Assembly: GCF_002929225.1 (NCBI RefSeq)
Contig: NZ_PISM01000004.1
Location: forward strand, 868,001 to 932,000
DNA: 64,000 nt
Reading direction: 5' to 3'
Source: Stutzerimonas kunmingensis
Lineage (GTDB): Bacteria; Pseudomonadota; Gammaproteobacteria; Pseudomonadales; Pseudomonadaceae
Part shown: positions 8,483-18,375 of the stretch, piece after piece
Numbering within the stretch: the stretch's first letter is position 1
How the letters are laid out: the number at the start of each line of letters is the position of its first letter
Position numbers and translations under genes: made by a program
The notes under the pieces: generated by a model
Told to the model about the DNA's origin: nothing
Seen by the model: the letters and a program-made list of their open reading frames with translations, nothing else
Databases searched by the model: none

Positions 8483-9118
8483 GTGTCAACTCCCTTTCTC
8501 GAAGCCGTAGCCCTCGCTTGCGAACGGGATTGGCGGCTGCTTTTCGATAAGCTGGATCTGCGTCTCGAGAGTGGGGAAATGCTGCAGATTTCCGGGCCTA
8601 ATGGCAGCGGCAAAACCAGTCTGCTGCGCCTGCTATGCGGCCTGATGCAACCAACCGCAGGCGAGGTGCTGCTCAAGGGCCGGTCGCTCAGCGCTCAGCG
8701 TGGTGAACTGGCACGCAACCTGTTGTGGATCGGCCATGCTGCTGGCATCAAGGGCTTGCTGACAGCTGAAGAGAATCTCACCTGGCTCTGTGCGTTGCAC
8801 CAGCCGGCCAGCCGCGAGGCGATATGGCATGCACTTGCCGAAGTGGGACTGCGCGGGTTCGAAGACGTGCCCTGTCATACCCTTTCTGCTGGCCAGCAGC
8901 GCCGCGTGGGGTTGGCGCGTCTGTATCTCTCGCCACCGCCGCTGTGGATTCTCGATGAGCCATTTACCGCGCTCGACAAACATGGTGTGGCGCAGCTTGA
9001 GAGGCATCTCGCAGCGCATTGCGAGCAGGGCGGACTGGTCGTACTGACCACTCACCACAGCCTGACGGAAAAGCCTACCGGCTATTGTGAGCTCGATCTG
9101 GGACAGCGAGCCGCATGA
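8483..9118 (+). CDS. ccmA: Cytochrome c maturation ABC ATPase CcmA
   Basis: 211 residues from the GTG at 8483, which sits 11 bases after a GAGG; an in-frame GTG at 8471 overlaps that site and is less likely. Walker A is GPNGSGKT, the ABC signature is LSAGQQRR and Walker B is LWILDEP. CcmA powers the CcmABCD complex that releases holo-CcmE (heme-loaded chaperone) at the cytoplasmic membrane. It overlaps ccmB by 4 bases (ATGA) and opens a complete system I operon. Confidence 0.93.
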   Translation: MSTPFLEAVALACERDWRLLFDKLDLRLESGEMLQISGPNGSGKTSLLRLLCGLMQPTAGEVLLKGRSLSAQRGELARNLLWIGHAAGIKGLLTAEENLTWLCALHQPASREAIWHALAEVGLRGFEDVPCHTLSAGQQRRVGLARLYLSPPPLWILDEPFTALDKHGVAQLERHLAAHCEQGGLVVLTTHHSLTEKPTGYCELDLGQRAA

Positions 9119-9786
9119 GCAGCGTATTCACTCTTCTGCTGGCGCGCGAGACGCGTCTGCTGTTCCGTCGCCCGGCTGAGCTGGCCAACCCGCTGGTGTT
9201 CTTCGCCATCGTTATCGCGTTGTTCCCGCTTGCGGTAGGGCCGGAGACTCAGCTTCTGCAAACCATCTCTCCCGGCTTGGTCTGGGTGGCAGCATTACTG
9301 GCCGTTCTGCTGTCACTGGATGGTCTTTTTCGCAGTGATTTCGAAGATGGCTCGCTCGAGCAGTGGGTCGTTTCGCCGCACCCGCTCGCGCTCCTGGTTC
9401 TCGCCAAGGTACTGGCGCACTGGGCTTTTTCCGGGTTGGCGCTGGTGCTGTTGGCGCCACTGTTGGGCTTGATGTTGGGTCTGCCGCTTGGGACCATTCC
9501 GGTGCTGCTGGTTTCACTGTTGCTGGGGACGCCGATTCTGAGTCTGCTCGGTGCGGTGGGCGCGGCGTTGACGGTAGGATTGAAGCGGGGTGGCTTGCTG
9601 CTGGCGTTGCTCATCCTGCCGCTCTACATCCCGGTACTGATTCTCGGCAGCGGCGCCCTGCAAGCGTCGTTGCAAGGTCTGCCGGCAGTCGGTCACCTGC
9701 TTTGGCTGGCCAGTCTGACTGCGTTGGCCGTGACCCTTACACCCTTTGCGATAGCTGCCGGGCTGAAGATCAGCGTTGGCGAATAG
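9115..9786 (+). CDS. ccmB: Heme exporter membrane subunit CcmB
   Basis: 223 residues, about six membrane helices, starting with the family pattern [20 protein letters not shown]. It is the transmembrane partner of CcmA in the ABC complex needed for heme delivery through CcmE. Its ATG overlaps the ccmA stop. A 93-base gap separates it from ccmC. Confidence 0.93.
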   Translation: MSSVFTLLLARETRLLFRRPAELANPLVFFAIVIALFPLAVGPETQLLQTISPGLVWVAALLAVLLSLDGLFRSDFEDGSLEQWVVSPHPLALLVLAKVLAHWAFSGLALVLLAPLLGLMLGLPLGTIPVLLVSLLLGTPILSLLGAVGAALTVGLKRGGLLLALLILPLYIPVLILGSGALQASLQGLPAVGHLLWLASLTALAVTLTPFAIAAGLKISVGE

Positions 9787-9879
9787 CGACACACCCAGAT
9801 GGCCGGCGCTCACACCCGGTCGATGTAACGAATCTCGGGGCCTGCATTTGCAAGGTCCCGCTGGACGACGAGTCATCCG

Positions 9880-10635
9880 ATGAACTGGACATGGTTTCAC
9901 AAGCTGGGCTCACCCAAATGGTTCTACGAGATCAGCGGCCGCTGGCTGCCCTGGCTTGCCTGGGCAGCCGTGCTGCTGGTCAGCGTGGGTGTGGTCTGGG
10001 GTCTGGCGTTCGCGCCTGAGGATTACCAGCAGGGCAACAGCTTCCGGATCATCTATATCCACGTGCCGGCTGCGTTTCTCGCTCAGTCGATCTACGTGAT
10101 GCTCGCCGTGGCGGGGGTGGTCGGGCTCGTCTGGAAGATGAAGCTGGCCGATGTGGCTCTGCAGCAGGCTGCCCCCATCGGCGCCTGGATGACCTTCATC
10201 GCCCTGTTGACCGGCGCGGTCTGGGGCAAACCGACCTGGGGTGCCTGGTGGGTATGGGACGCGCGGCTGACCTCGATGCTCATCCTGCTGTTTCTGTACT
10301 TCGGCATCATTGCGCTCGGACAGGCGATCAGCAATCGTGACAGCGCGGCCAAGGCGTGCGCTGTGCTGGCCATCGTTGGAGTGGTGAACATCCCGATCAT
10401 CAAGTATTCGGTGGAGTGGTGGAACACGCTGCACCAGCCGGCAACGTTCACCGTCACCGAAAAACCGGCGATGCCAGTGGAAATGTGGCTGCCGCTCCTG
10501 GTGATGGTGATCGGCTTCTACTGCTTCTTCACCGTGGTGCTGCTGATGCGCATGCGCCTGGAAGTGCTGCGTCGCGAGTCGCGCGCCAGCTGGGTGAAGA
10601 ATGAGGTCAAGGCTCTGGTAGGAAACAACTCGTGA
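9880..10635 (+). CDS. ccmC: Heme-handling membrane protein CcmC
   Basis: 251 residues with six predicted helices. The tryptophan-rich WWD signature is present ([13 protein letters not shown], about residues 121-133), flanked by periplasmic loops carrying the heme-ligand histidines (IHVPAA, LHQPAT). CcmC attaches heme to CcmE. The stop overlaps the GTG start of ccmD. Confidence 0.95.
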   Translation: MNWTWFHKLGSPKWFYEISGRWLPWLAWAAVLLVSVGVVWGLAFAPEDYQQGNSFRIIYIHVPAAFLAQSIYVMLAVAGVVGLVWKMKLADVALQQAAPIGAWMTFIALLTGAVWGKPTWGAWWVWDARLTSMLILLFLYFGIIALGQAISNRDSAAKACAVLAIVGVVNIPIIKYSVEWWNTLHQPATFTVTEKPAMPVEMWLPLLVMVIGFYCFFTVVLLMRMRLEVLRRESRASWVKNEVKALVGNNS

Positions 10636-10808
10636 ACTTTTCATCCTTCGCGGATTTCATCGCCATGGGCAATCATGGCGTGTACGTCTGGACGTCCTAT
10701 GGCATCAGCCTGGCTGTCCTGATTCTCAACGTCGCGCTGCCAGCCTTGGCACGCCGGCGTTACCTGCAAGATGAGGCGCGTCGTTTGCGCCGGGAGGAGT
10801 CGAAGTGA
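10632..10808 (+). CDS. ccmD: Small membrane protein CcmD
   Basis: 58 residues from a GTG that overlaps the ccmC stop (GTGA). The sequence begins [20 protein letters not shown], the CcmD pattern of a short lead followed by one membrane helix (about 18-38) and a highly charged Arg/Glu tail. It helps release holo-CcmE from CcmABC. The stop overlaps the GTG of ccmE in the same way. It is easily missed because of its size. Confidence 0.92.
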   Translation: MNFSSFADFIAMGNHGVYVWTSYGISLAVLILNVALPALARRRYLQDEARRLRREESK

Positions 10809-11272
10809 ATCCGGTGCGCAAGAAACGTCTTTTCATCGTCCTGGCGATCCTCGCCGGTGTCGGTATCGCCGTGGCGCTGGCGTTGTCCGCTCTGCAGCAG
10901 AACATCAACCTGTTCTACACACCGACCCAGATCGCAGCGGGGGAGGCTCCTGAGGGCACCCGGATTCGAGCAGGCGGCCTGGTCGAAGAGGGTTCGGTGA
11001 AGCGTACCAACGACTCACTCAGCGTCGCCTTCCGTGTCACTGATGGCGCCAAGGCGATCACTATCACTTACCAGGGAATTCTCCCGGACCTGTTCCGCGA
11101 AGGGCAGGGTATCGTCGCGCTGGGTCGGGTCAATTCCGAGGGTGTTCTGGTTGCCGACGAAGTGCTGGCCAAGCATGACGAAAACTACATGCCGCCCGAA
11201 GTAACTCAGGCGCTGGAGAAGAGCGGCATGATGAAGCACTACGAGGGCGGTAAGCAGGAGTACGCGAAATGA
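10805..11272 (+). CDS. ccmE: Periplasmic heme chaperone CcmE
   Basis: 155 residues. An N-terminal membrane anchor (about 8-29) is followed by a beta-barrel domain. The covalent heme-binding histidine is H124 in the motif AKHDENYMP, with the supporting Tyr at 128. CcmE takes heme from CcmC and hands it to CcmF/H for attachment to apocytochromes. GTG start overlapping the ccmD stop; ATGA overlap with ccmF. Confidence 0.95.
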   Translation: MNPVRKKRLFIVLAILAGVGIAVALALSALQQNINLFYTPTQIAAGEAPEGTRIRAGGLVEEGSVKRTNDSLSVAFRVTDGAKAITITYQGILPDLFREGQGIVALGRVNSEGVLVADEVLAKHDENYMPPEVTQALEKSGMMKHYEGGKQEYAK

Positions 11273-13242
11273 TTCCCGAGCTCGGCCATCTGGCGATGAT
11301 TCTGGCGCTGTGCCTGGCAGTGGTCCAGGCCACGCTGCCGCTGATCGGTGCTTGGCGCGGTGACCGACAGTGGATGGGCCTGGCCCAACCAGCGGCCTGG
11401 GGTCAGTTCGCCTTTCTCGGTTTCTCCTTCGCCTGCCTGACCTACGCCTTCATGGTCGACGATTTCTCCGTTGCCTACGTCGCCCACAACTCCAACAGTG
11501 CCTTGCCCTGGTACTACAAGTTCAGCGCGGTCTGGGGCGCTCACGAAGGCTCCTTGCTGCTGTGGGCCTTCATCCTGGCCGGCTGGACCTTTGCCGTGGC
11601 GATCTTCTCCCGCCAGCTACCGGAAGACATGCTGGCGCGCGTGCTCGGCGTCATGGGTTTGATCAGCATCGGTTTCCTGCTCTTTCTTATCGTCACCTCG
11701 AACCCCTTCGAGCGGCTGCTACCGCAGGTTCCAATGGATGGACGCGACCTCAATCCACTGCTGCAGGATTTCGGTTTGATCGTCCACCCGCCCATGCTTT
11801 ACATGGGGTACGTGGGTTTCTCGGTGGCGTTCGCCTTTGCGATCGCCGCGTTGCTGGGTGGTCGCCTTGACGCGGCCTGGGCACGCTGGTCGCGTCCTTG
11901 GACGCTCGTCGCCTGGGCCTTCCTCGGCCTGGGCATCGCCCTTGGCTCCTGGTGGGCCTATTACGAGCTCGGCTGGGGCGGCTGGTGGTTCTGGGATCCG
12001 GTGGAAAACGCCTCCTTCATGCCCTGGCTGGTCGGTACTGCGCTGATTCACTCGTTGGCAGTTACCGAGAAGCGCGGCGTGTTCAAGAGCTGGACCGTGT
12101 TGCTGGCAATCGCGGCGTTCTCGCTGAGCCTGCTTGGGACCTTCCTGGTCCGCTCCGGCGTGCTGACGTCGGTGCACGCGTTTGCTACTGATCCCGAGCG
12201 TGGCGTGTTCATTCTGGTCTTTCTGCTGATGGTGGTAGGCGGCTCGCTGACGCTGTTTGCCATGCGCGCGCCTGTGGTCAAGAGCCAGGTCGGGTTCGGC
12301 CTGTGGTCGCGCGAGACTCTGCTGCTAGTCAATAACCTGCTGTTGGTCGTCGCCACGGCGATGATTCTCCTCGGCACGCTCTATCCGCTGCTGCTGGACG
12401 CATTGTCCGGTGCCAAGCTTTCCGTCGGTCCACCGTACTTCAATGCGATGTTCGTTCCGCTGATTGGCGCGCTGATGCTGACGTTGGGTGTCGGAATCCT
12501 GGTGCGCTGGAAGGACACTCCGCTGAAGTGGTTGCTCGGCATGCTCACGCCAGTGCTGATCACCAGCGTAGTGCTTGGTGGTCTGGGCTCGTTGCTGTTC
12601 GGTGACTTCAACTGGGCGGTGCTTGCAGTGTCCTTGCTGGCGGCCTGGGTGGTGATCGCTGGCGTCCGTGATCTGCTGGACAAGACGCGCCACAAGGGTT
12701 TGTTCAAGGGCATGCGCAGCCTCGCGCCAAGCTACTGGGGCATGCATCTGGCGCACCTCGGGCTGGCGGTCTGTGCCATTGGCGTGGTACTCACCAGCCA
12801 CCAAAGTGCGGAGCGCGATCTGCGCCTGGCTCCTGGGGAGTCGCTGTCGCTTGGCGGCTATGAGTTCGTCTTCGAAGGCGCGGTGCATCACGAAGGACCT
12901 AACTTCACGTCAGACAAGGCGACCATTCGCGTGCTCGACGGCGACAAGCAGATCGCCACGCTGCACCCGGAAAAGCGCCTGTACACCGTGCAGCAGATGC
13001 CGATGACCGAGGCGGGTATCGATGCGGGCTTCACCCGCGACCTTTATGTCGCGCTGGGTGAGCCGCTGGGTGATGGGGCGTGGGCCGTGCGTGTTCATAT
13101 CAAGCCCTTTGTTCGCTGGATCTGGCTCGGAGCGCTGATGATGGGGCTCGGCGGTGTGCTGGCGGCGAGTGATCGTCGTTATCGAGTCAAGGTGAAGACC
13201 CGCGTGCGCGAAGCGCTGGGCATGGCCGCACAAGGAGCCTGA
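11269..13242 (+). CDS. ccmF: Cytochrome c heme lyase subunit CcmF
   Basis: 657 residues with about 15 membrane helices, the normal CcmF size. The WWD signature is [19 protein letters not shown] (near residues 236-254). Conserved periplasmic histidines appear in AHNSNS, HPPMLY and HSLAV. CcmF accepts heme from CcmE and ligates it to CXXCH motifs with CcmH and CcmI. It lies in the middle of the operon, overlapping ccmE by 4 bases. Confidence 0.96.
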   Translation: MIPELGHLAMILALCLAVVQATLPLIGAWRGDRQWMGLAQPAAWGQFAFLGFSFACLTYAFMVDDFSVAYVAHNSNSALPWYYKFSAVWGAHEGSLLLWAFILAGWTFAVAIFSRQLPEDMLARVLGVMGLISIGFLLFLIVTSNPFERLLPQVPMDGRDLNPLLQDFGLIVHPPMLYMGYVGFSVAFAFAIAALLGGRLDAAWARWSRPWTLVAWAFLGLGIALGSWWAYYELGWGGWWFWDPVENASFMPWLVGTALIHSLAVTEKRGVFKSWTVLLAIAAFSLSLLGTFLVRSGVLTSVHAFATDPERGVFILVFLLMVVGGSLTLFAMRAPVVKSQVGFGLWSRETLLLVNNLLLVVATAMILLGTLYPLLLDALSGAKLSVGPPYFNAMFVPLIGALMLTLGVGILVRWKDTPLKWLLGMLTPVLITSVVLGGLGSLLFGDFNWAVLAVSLLAAWVVIAGVRDLLDKTRHKGLFKGMRSLAPSYWGMHLAHLGLAVCAIGVVLTSHQSAERDLRLAPGESLSLGGYEFVFEGAVHHEGPNFTSDKATIRVLDGDKQIATLHPEKRLYTVQQMPMTEAGIDAGFTRDLYVALGEPLGDGAWAVRVHIKPFVRWIWLGALMMGLGGVLAASDRRYRVKVKTRVREALGMAAQGA

Positions 13243-13243
13243 T

Positions 13244-13774
13244 GTGAAACGATTGCTGATGTTGCTGCCGCTGGTGATTTTCCTGGTGGTTGCAGTGTTC
13301 CTTTATCGCGGCCTGTTCCTCGATCCTTCCGAGCTGCCTTCGGCGCTGATCGGCAAGCCACTACCGGCGTTCTCGCTACCCTCGGTGGAAGACGAGCAGC
13401 GCGTCATCACCGCCGAGGACCTCAAGGGCAAGCCGGCGCTGGTCAACGTGTGGGCGACTTGGTGCGTCGCCTGCAAGGTCGAGCACCCAGTGCTGAACCG
13501 TCTTGCAGCTCAGGGTGTGGTGATTCATGGAGTCAACTACAAGGACGACAACGCCGCGGCGTTGAAGTGGCTCAACGAGTTCCACGATCCTTATCAGCTG
13601 AACATCCGCGACGAACGCGGCAGTCTTGGGCTGGATCTGGGAGTCTATGGCGCTCCTGAAACCTTCCTCATCGACAAGCAGGGCATCATCCGCCACAAAT
13701 TCGTCGGCGTGATCGACGATCGGGTCTGGCGGGAACAGCTGGCAGCGCTCTATCAGGAGCTGGTGGACGAATGA
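13244..13774 (+). CDS. ccmG: Thiol:disulfide interchange protein CcmG/DsbE
   Basis: 176 residues from a GTG one base after the ccmF stop, with AAGGAG upstream. An N-terminal membrane helix (about 3-23) anchors a thioredoxin fold in the periplasm, with the active site WATWCVACKVEHP and the cis-Pro region GAPETFLID. It reduces apocytochrome and CcmH cysteines. Coupled by a 4-base overlap to ccmH. Confidence 0.95.
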   Translation: MKRLLMLLPLVIFLVVAVFLYRGLFLDPSELPSALIGKPLPAFSLPSVEDEQRVITAEDLKGKPALVNVWATWCVACKVEHPVLNRLAAQGVVIHGVNYKDDNAAALKWLNEFHDPYQLNIRDERGSLGLDLGVYGAPETFLIDKQGIIRHKFVGVIDDRVWREQLAALYQELVDE

Positions 13775-14241
13775 AACGACTGATCCGCGGCGCGCTGCTT
13801 GGTCTGTTCCTGGTCACGACCGCCCAGGCAGCAATCGATACCTATGAATTCAGGGACGAAGCCGAGCGTGAGCGCTACCGCACCCTAACCGAAGAGCTGC
13901 GCTGTCCGAAGTGCCAGAACCAGAACATCGCCGATTCCAACGCGCCGATCGCCATGGACCTGCGCCAGGAAATCTTCCGCATGCTGGATGAGGGCAAAAG
14001 CAATGACCAGATAGTCGACTATCTCGTCGCTCGCTACGGCGATTTCGTTCGTTACAAGCCGCCGGTAAACGCGAAAACCATGCTGCTCTGGTATGGGCCG
14101 GTTGGTTTGCTGGTCCTCGGCTTCGGCGTGCTGACCGTGATCTTGGTGCGTCGTCGCCGGGTCGAAAAGGCACCTGCATCAACCCTTTCCGAGACCGAGC
14201 GCGAACGTCTCGCCCAGCTTCTGGATAAAAAAGACTCATGA
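13771..14241 (+). CDS. ccmH: Cytochrome c maturation protein CcmH
   Basis: 156 residues. A signal peptide (1-20, ending AQA) precedes the family motif [11 protein letters not shown] with the redox pair CPKC. A membrane helix (about 104-124) and a short charged tail follow. It handles the apocytochrome thiols together with CcmG. In this lineage CcmH and CcmI are separate genes, unlike the fused E. coli protein. ATGA overlaps at both ends. Confidence 0.95.
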   Translation: MKRLIRGALLGLFLVTTAQAAIDTYEFRDEAERERYRTLTEELRCPKCQNQNIADSNAPIAMDLRQEIFRMLDEGKSNDQIVDYLVARYGDFVRYKPPVNAKTMLLWYGPVGLLVLGFGVLTVILVRRRRVEKAPASTLSETERERLAQLLDKKDS

Positions 14242-15458
14242 TCGATTTCTGGATAGCCGCCGGCGCCTTGCTGCTGGTGGCATTGGCCTTTTTGTTGTTA
14301 CCCATCCTGCGTGGCCGTCGAGCCCAGGCCGAAGAAGATCGTACGGCGCTGAACGTTGCCTTGTATGAAGAGCGCCTTGCCGAGTTGACCTCTCAGCACT
14401 CTGCCGGAACCTTGACCGCCGAGCAGTTGGAGGCTGGGCGAGCAGATGCTGCACGCGAGCTGTTGGAGGACACCGAGAATAGCGACAAGCCGCGAATCGC
14501 CAAGCTTGGTCGCAGCGTTCCGCTGATTGCGGCGGTTCTGGTGCCCCTGATGGGCTACGGGCTTTATATGTATTGGGGCGCCAGCGACAAAGTTCAGATG
14601 GCTCGACAGTTTTCGGAGCAGCCTCGCACAGTCGAAGAAATGACCGCTCATCTGGAGCAGGCCGTAAAGGAGCAGCCGGATTCTGCCGAAGCCTGGTACT
14701 TCCTGGGTCGTACTTATATGAACCAGGAGCGTCCAGCCGACGCAGCCAAGGCTTTCGGGCGCGTGGTGGAAATTGCGGGCCGTCAGCCCGAGCTGCTCGG
14801 TCAGCTGGCGCAGGCGCTCTATTTCGCCGGTGACCGTCAGTGGTCCGATAAGCTTCAAGCCCTTACTGACGAAGCGCTGCAGGGCGATCCGCAGGAGGTG
14901 ACCAGTCTCGGCCTGCTTGGCATCGCGGCATTCGAGGAAGCGCGTTATCCGGATGCCGTGCGCTTCTGGGAGCAACTGGTTGCGGCGCTTCCCGAAGAAG
15001 ATCCTTCGCGCGAAGCGATCCGTGGCGGCATCGAGCGGGCGCGGCAGCAGATCGAGGGGGGCAGCTCCACCACCGAACAGGCCTCAGCGGCAAGCGAGAA
15101 GGCTGATAACGCAGGGGCCACGCTGCAGATTCAGGTTGCGCTGGACCCGAAGGTGGCGGAATCGGTTTCACCGCAGGATACGGTTTTCGTATTCGCTCGC
15201 GCAGTAGCGGGGCCACCCGTTCCGCTGGCAGCAAAACGCCTGACGATTGCCGATCTGCCTGCAACCGTCACGCTTGGCGATGCCGATGCGATGGTGCCTT
15301 CGATGAAGATATCCAGCGTCGAGCAGGTCACGGTAATGGCGCGGGTCTCCCGTTCCGGCGACGCAACAAAAGGTGAGTGGATGGGTCAAAGCGAAGCGCT
15401 TGATACTGCGAGCGATAACGCCATTGATTTGGTGATCGACCGCGCCGAGGCTCCCTGA
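14238..15458 (+). CDS. ccmI: Cytochrome c maturation protein CcmI (TPR apocytochrome chaperone)
   Basis: 406 residues. Two N-terminal membrane helices (about 5-24 and 95-113) flank a cytoplasmic loop. TPR-like repeats follow (about 130-270, with [12 protein letters not shown] and [24 protein letters not shown]). A C-terminal periplasmic beta-rich domain (about 295-400) is typical of Pseudomonas CcmI, which presents apocytochrome c C-termini to the heme lyase. It is the last gene of the ccm operon. Confidence 0.93.
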   Translation: MIDFWIAAGALLLVALAFLLLPILRGRRAQAEEDRTALNVALYEERLAELTSQHSAGTLTAEQLEAGRADAARELLEDTENSDKPRIAKLGRSVPLIAAVLVPLMGYGLYMYWGASDKVQMARQFSEQPRTVEEMTAHLEQAVKEQPDSAEAWYFLGRTYMNQERPADAAKAFGRVVEIAGRQPELLGQLAQALYFAGDRQWSDKLQALTDEALQGDPQEVTSLGLLGIAAFEEARYPDAVRFWEQLVAALPEEDPSREAIRGGIERARQQIEGGSSTTEQASAASEKADNAGATLQIQVALDPKVAESVSPQDTVFVFARAVAGPPVPLAAKRLTIADLPATVTLGDADAMVPSMKISSVEQVTVMARVSRSGDATKGEWMGQSEALDTASDNAIDLVIDRAEAP

Positions 15459-15475
15459 ACACCCATGAGGTAGAG

Positions 15476-15916
15476 ATGCACACGAATTCGTCAGCACACC
15501 CGCTTAGGCTTGCGCGGTTCGGCCCGCGGGTCGTACTGCTCGGATTGACATTGGCGCTCGGCGCTTGCGCAGGTAATCCCTACGGTTCCGCGCCTCAGGG
15601 GCCTGCTCCAAGTCCGGTGCCGCGTGCGCCCGAGCCCAGTGGGCCGGTTATCTCACCCCCTCCTATCAAGGCGCCACCGGCACCCAGGGCTCCAACTACC
15701 CAGAAGAGCCATCCGCGTTATGCGCCACCACCGCACGTGGCTGCGCACTGGGACAATCGTCTTGGGGTCTATGTCGTGGAGGGGCGTGATCTCTTTTACC
15801 GGGAGCGCCTGTATTACCGGTGGGATGGCGACTGGTACTGTGCTGGGCGCCCCGATGGCCCGTGGGAGCCGGTCGCGCCGCCCAGTGTTCCGCCGGGTCT
15901 TCGTGACCGCTATTGA
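15476..15916 (+). CDS. Proline-rich outer-membrane-type lipoprotein, unknown function
   Basis: 146 residues. The lipoprotein signal ends in the lipobox LGAC (Cys near residue 31). A Pro-rich segment (about 42-85) leads to a compact C-terminal domain with aromatic spacing (YYRWDGDWYCAGRPDGPW) of the kind found in small YXWGXW-type lipoproteins. It follows ccmI by 17 bases with its own GAGGTAGAG site, so it may be read through from the ccm promoter, but nothing links it to heme. Function unknown. Confidence 0.75.
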   Translation: MHTNSSAHPLRLARFGPRVVLLGLTLALGACAGNPYGSAPQGPAPSPVPRAPEPSGPVISPPPIKAPPAPRAPTTQKSHPRYAPPPHVAAHWDNRLGVYVVEGRDLFYRERLYYRWDGDWYCAGRPDGPWEPVAPPSVPPGLRDRY

Positions 15917-16066
15917 TGTTACTCCTCGGCAGCAGGCGCTAACTTTTTGCGCTTCAGCCTAAAGGCGGCTTGCCTATTGCCGATAAAGGTTCAGCACCGT
16001 TGCACTGCAACGTTCCCAGCTGGCTCGGCCTATGCCGTCCATCGGGCTCATGCCCCGGAGTCGATA

Positions 16067-16363
16067 ATGAATGCTTCCGTCAAGCGCCTCGAAGAAACTG
16101 GTTCCGCTCTACGCGATGCGCTGACGCAGCAGGACTGGGCCGCAATCAGTATGCTGGATCGCGAGTGCCGTAATGCCGTCGACGAGGCGATGCAGGCACA
16201 TGAGCGCGACAGCGGCGTGGTTCGTCAGCGGTTGCAGGAGCTTCTTGATATGTATGGTGAGCTGGTAATGACCTGCCAGATTGAACAGGCACGGGTCGCA
16301 AGCGAGCTGCGTCAGCTGAATCAGTCTCAACAGGGTACCAAGGTCTACCAGCTATTCGCCTAA
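16067..16363 (+). CDS. fliT: Flagellar chaperone FliT (FleP-like)
   Basis: 98 residues, all helical with no membrane segment. The ATG at 16067 has GGAG six bases upstream; the longer frame is discarded. Length, the conserved leading segment (RLEETGSALRDALTQQDW) and position directly before fleQ match FliT/FleP, the export chaperone for the filament cap FliD. Its usual partner fliS is not upstream here; a lipoprotein and the ccm operon are. Assignment rests on family pattern plus context. Confidence 0.7.
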   Translation: MNASVKRLEETGSALRDALTQQDWAAISMLDRECRNAVDEAMQAHERDSGVVRQRLQELLDMYGELVMTCQIEQARVASELRQLNQSQQGTKVYQLFA

Positions 16364-16736
16364 GCGTGGCCTCAGGCCCGACAGCTTCAAATTCTTCCCA
16401 GGATCACTGGGGCTGAATTCTTCCTCAATATTTATCATTACAAAGTATGTGGCATTATGCCGCTACCCTTTTGTTGGCGAGCGGCTAATTGGCGCTTATT
16501 GCCTGGTAAATACCTATCTTCGCGGTCATCGTGCACCGAAGTCTTCAAATCGATCTTGAGGCGTCTCTCAAGGTACTGATTTTTGGCTCGTTCTTTGGTC
16601 GCTAATTCACGCCATAAATTTGACTCAGTTCATTTTTTCATTAATCTACGTTCCATCTGCCATCAGTGTGATCGCCGTTCTTCCATGGATGCGAGCGCAG
16701 GCTTTCTTTCAGCTTCTTTAGAGCCCTATAAACAAG
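16364..16736 (+). promoter_or_regulatory. AT-rich intergenic region upstream of fleQ
   Basis: 373 bases without a gene, clearly richer in A+T than its surroundings. A TTGACT at 16620-16625 followed after 16 bases by TAATCT is a weak sigma-70-like pair. A TGTGAT half-site (16667-16672) could be part of a CRP/Vfr site, Vfr being known to control fleQ in P. aeruginosa, but the other half is poor. No sigma-54 element was found. The fleQ ribosome-binding site is weak. Confidence 0.35.
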
Positions 16737-18206
16737 ATGTGGCGTGAAACCAAGATTTTGTTGATAGACGATGATCACGACCGCCGGCGCGACCTGGCCG
16801 TCATCCTGAACTTTCTCAGCGAGGATCATCTGGCTTGTTCAAGCAGTGAATGGCAGGAGGCGGTCGCCGGCCTCGAATCCAGCCGTGTTGTCAACGGTGT
16901 CATGCTGGGCGACGTGTCCTCCAAGGGCGGCGCTGTCGAACTGATCAAGCAGATGGGCAAATGGGATGAAAATGTCCCGCTGATGCTGATCGGTGAGCCC
17001 GCTCCGGCGGACTGGCCGGACGATCTGCGACGCCGAGTGCTGACCAGCCTGGAAATGCCACCCAGCTATAACAAGCTGCTCGACTCCCTGCACCGTGCGC
17101 AGGTCTATCGCGAGATGTACGACCAGGCAAAGTCCCGTGGTCGCCAGCGCGAGCCCAATCTTTTCCGCAGCCTGGTCGGCACCAGCCGAGCGGTGCAGCA
17201 CGTCCGGCAGATGATGGAACAGGTCGCCGACACCGAAGCCAGTGTGCTGATTCTTGGTGAGTCCGGCACCGGCAAGGAAGTGGTTGCGCGAAATCTGCAC
17301 TATCACTCGAAGCGGCGTCAGGGGCCTTTTGTACCTGTCAATTGCGGAGCGATTCCGGCGGAGTTGCTGGAAAGCGAACTGTTTGGTCACGAGAAGGGCG
17401 CCTTTACCGGTGCGATTACTGCTCGCGCGGGTCGTTTCGAGCTTGCCGAGGGCGGCACACTGTTTCTCGATGAGATAGGCGACATGCCGTTGCCGATGCA
17501 GGTCAAGCTGCTGCGGGTTCTGCAGGAGCGCACCTTCGAGCGTGTTGGCAGCAACCGTACGCAGAATGCCGATGTGCGCATCATCGCGGCGACGCATAAG
17601 GACCTTGAGAAAATGATCGAGGAGGGGACCTTCCGCGAGGACCTCTACTATCGTCTGAATGTCTTCCCCATCGAGATGGCGCCGCTACGGGAGCGTGTCG
17701 AGGATATTCCGTTGCTGATGAACGAGCTGATCTCGCGCATGGAGCATGAAAAGCGCGGCTCTATACGTTTCAACTCGGCAGCAATCATGTCGCTATGCCG
17801 GCACGACTGGCCGGGTAATGTCCGCGAGCTGGCAAACCTGGTAGAGCGCATGGCGATCATGCATCCCTATGGCGTTATCGGGGTAATGGAGCTGCCGAAG
17901 AAGTTTCGCCACGTCGACGACGATGACGAGCAGTACGCGACCAGCCTGCATGATGAGATGGAGGAGCGCGCGGCAATCAGCGCGCCAATGGTGGTACCCG
18001 AAGCTCAGGCGATGCTGCCGATCGAGGGTCTGGATCTCAAGGAATACCTCGGCAATCTTGAGCAGGGACTTATTCATCAGGCTCTCGAAGATGCTGGTGG
18101 CGTGGTGGCTCGGGCAGCCGAGCGGTTGAGGATTCGCCGAACCACGCTGGTCGAGAAAATGCGCAAGTACGGCATGAATCGTCGCGACGACGATATGGGC
18201 GACTAG
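16737..18206 (+). CDS. fleQ: Flagellar master regulator FleQ (sigma-54 activator, c-di-GMP sensor)
   Basis: 489 residues, nearly superposable on P. aeruginosa FleQ. Residues 1-130 form a degenerate receiver-like domain. The AAA+ domain (about 142-375) has Walker A GESGTGKE, the sigma-54 contact loop GAFTGA and Walker [13 protein letters not shown]-terminal Fis-type helix-turn-helix ([20 protein letters not shown]) ends the protein. FleQ activates flagellar class II promoters and, depending on c-di-GMP, represses or activates exopolysaccharide genes. It is transcribed alone, with a terminator at 18244. Confidence 0.97.
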   Translation: MWRETKILLIDDDHDRRRDLAVILNFLSEDHLACSSSEWQEAVAGLESSRVVNGVMLGDVSSKGGAVELIKQMGKWDENVPLMLIGEPAPADWPDDLRRRVLTSLEMPPSYNKLLDSLHRAQVYREMYDQAKSRGRQREPNLFRSLVGTSRAVQHVRQMMEQVADTEASVLILGESGTGKEVVARNLHYHSKRRQGPFVPVNCGAIPAELLESELFGHEKGAFTGAITARAGRFELAEGGTLFLDEIGDMPLPMQVKLLRVLQERTFERVGSNRTQNADVRIIAATHKDLEKMIEEGTFREDLYYRLNVFPIEMAPLRERVEDIPLLMNELISRMEHEKRGSIRFNSAAIMSLCRHDWPGNVRELANLVERMAIMHPYGVIGVMELPKKFRHVDDDDEQYATSLHDEMEERAAISAPMVVPEAQAMLPIEGLDLKEYLGNLEQGLIHQALEDAGGVVARAAERLRIRRTTLVEKMRKYGMNRRDDDMGD

Positions 18207-18243
18207 CACGCTGCTAGTCGGTTCTAAAAAGACGTTCAAAAAG

Positions 18244-18268
18244 GCCACCTGGATCAGGTGGCTTTTTT
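18244..18268 (+). terminator. Rho-independent terminator of fleQ
   Basis: Perfect 8-base stem GCCACCTG/CAGGTGGC with a GAT loop followed by six T, 38 bases after the fleQ stop. Confidence 0.9.
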
Positions 18269-18316
18269 CGTTTGGCTGGTCGTGCCGATGGCGGTCGCTG
18301 GGAAGTGCTGAGCGCC

Positions 18317-18332
18317 GGGCACGAAGATTGCT
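18317..18332 (+). promoter_or_regulatory. Sigma-54 (-24/-12) promoter of fleSR
   Basis: GGGCACGAAGATTGCT matches the RpoN consensus TGGCACG-N4-TTGC at all but the first base, with GG at 18318-18319 and GC at 18330-18331. FleQ-dependent sigma-54 transcription of fleSR is established in P. aeruginosa. The element rules out the in-frame TTG at 18328 as the fleS start. Confidence 0.8.
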
Positions 18333-18375
18333 GGTCCCCGTCAACCGACTTTCTTTTGACAGGCGCAAGCGACCC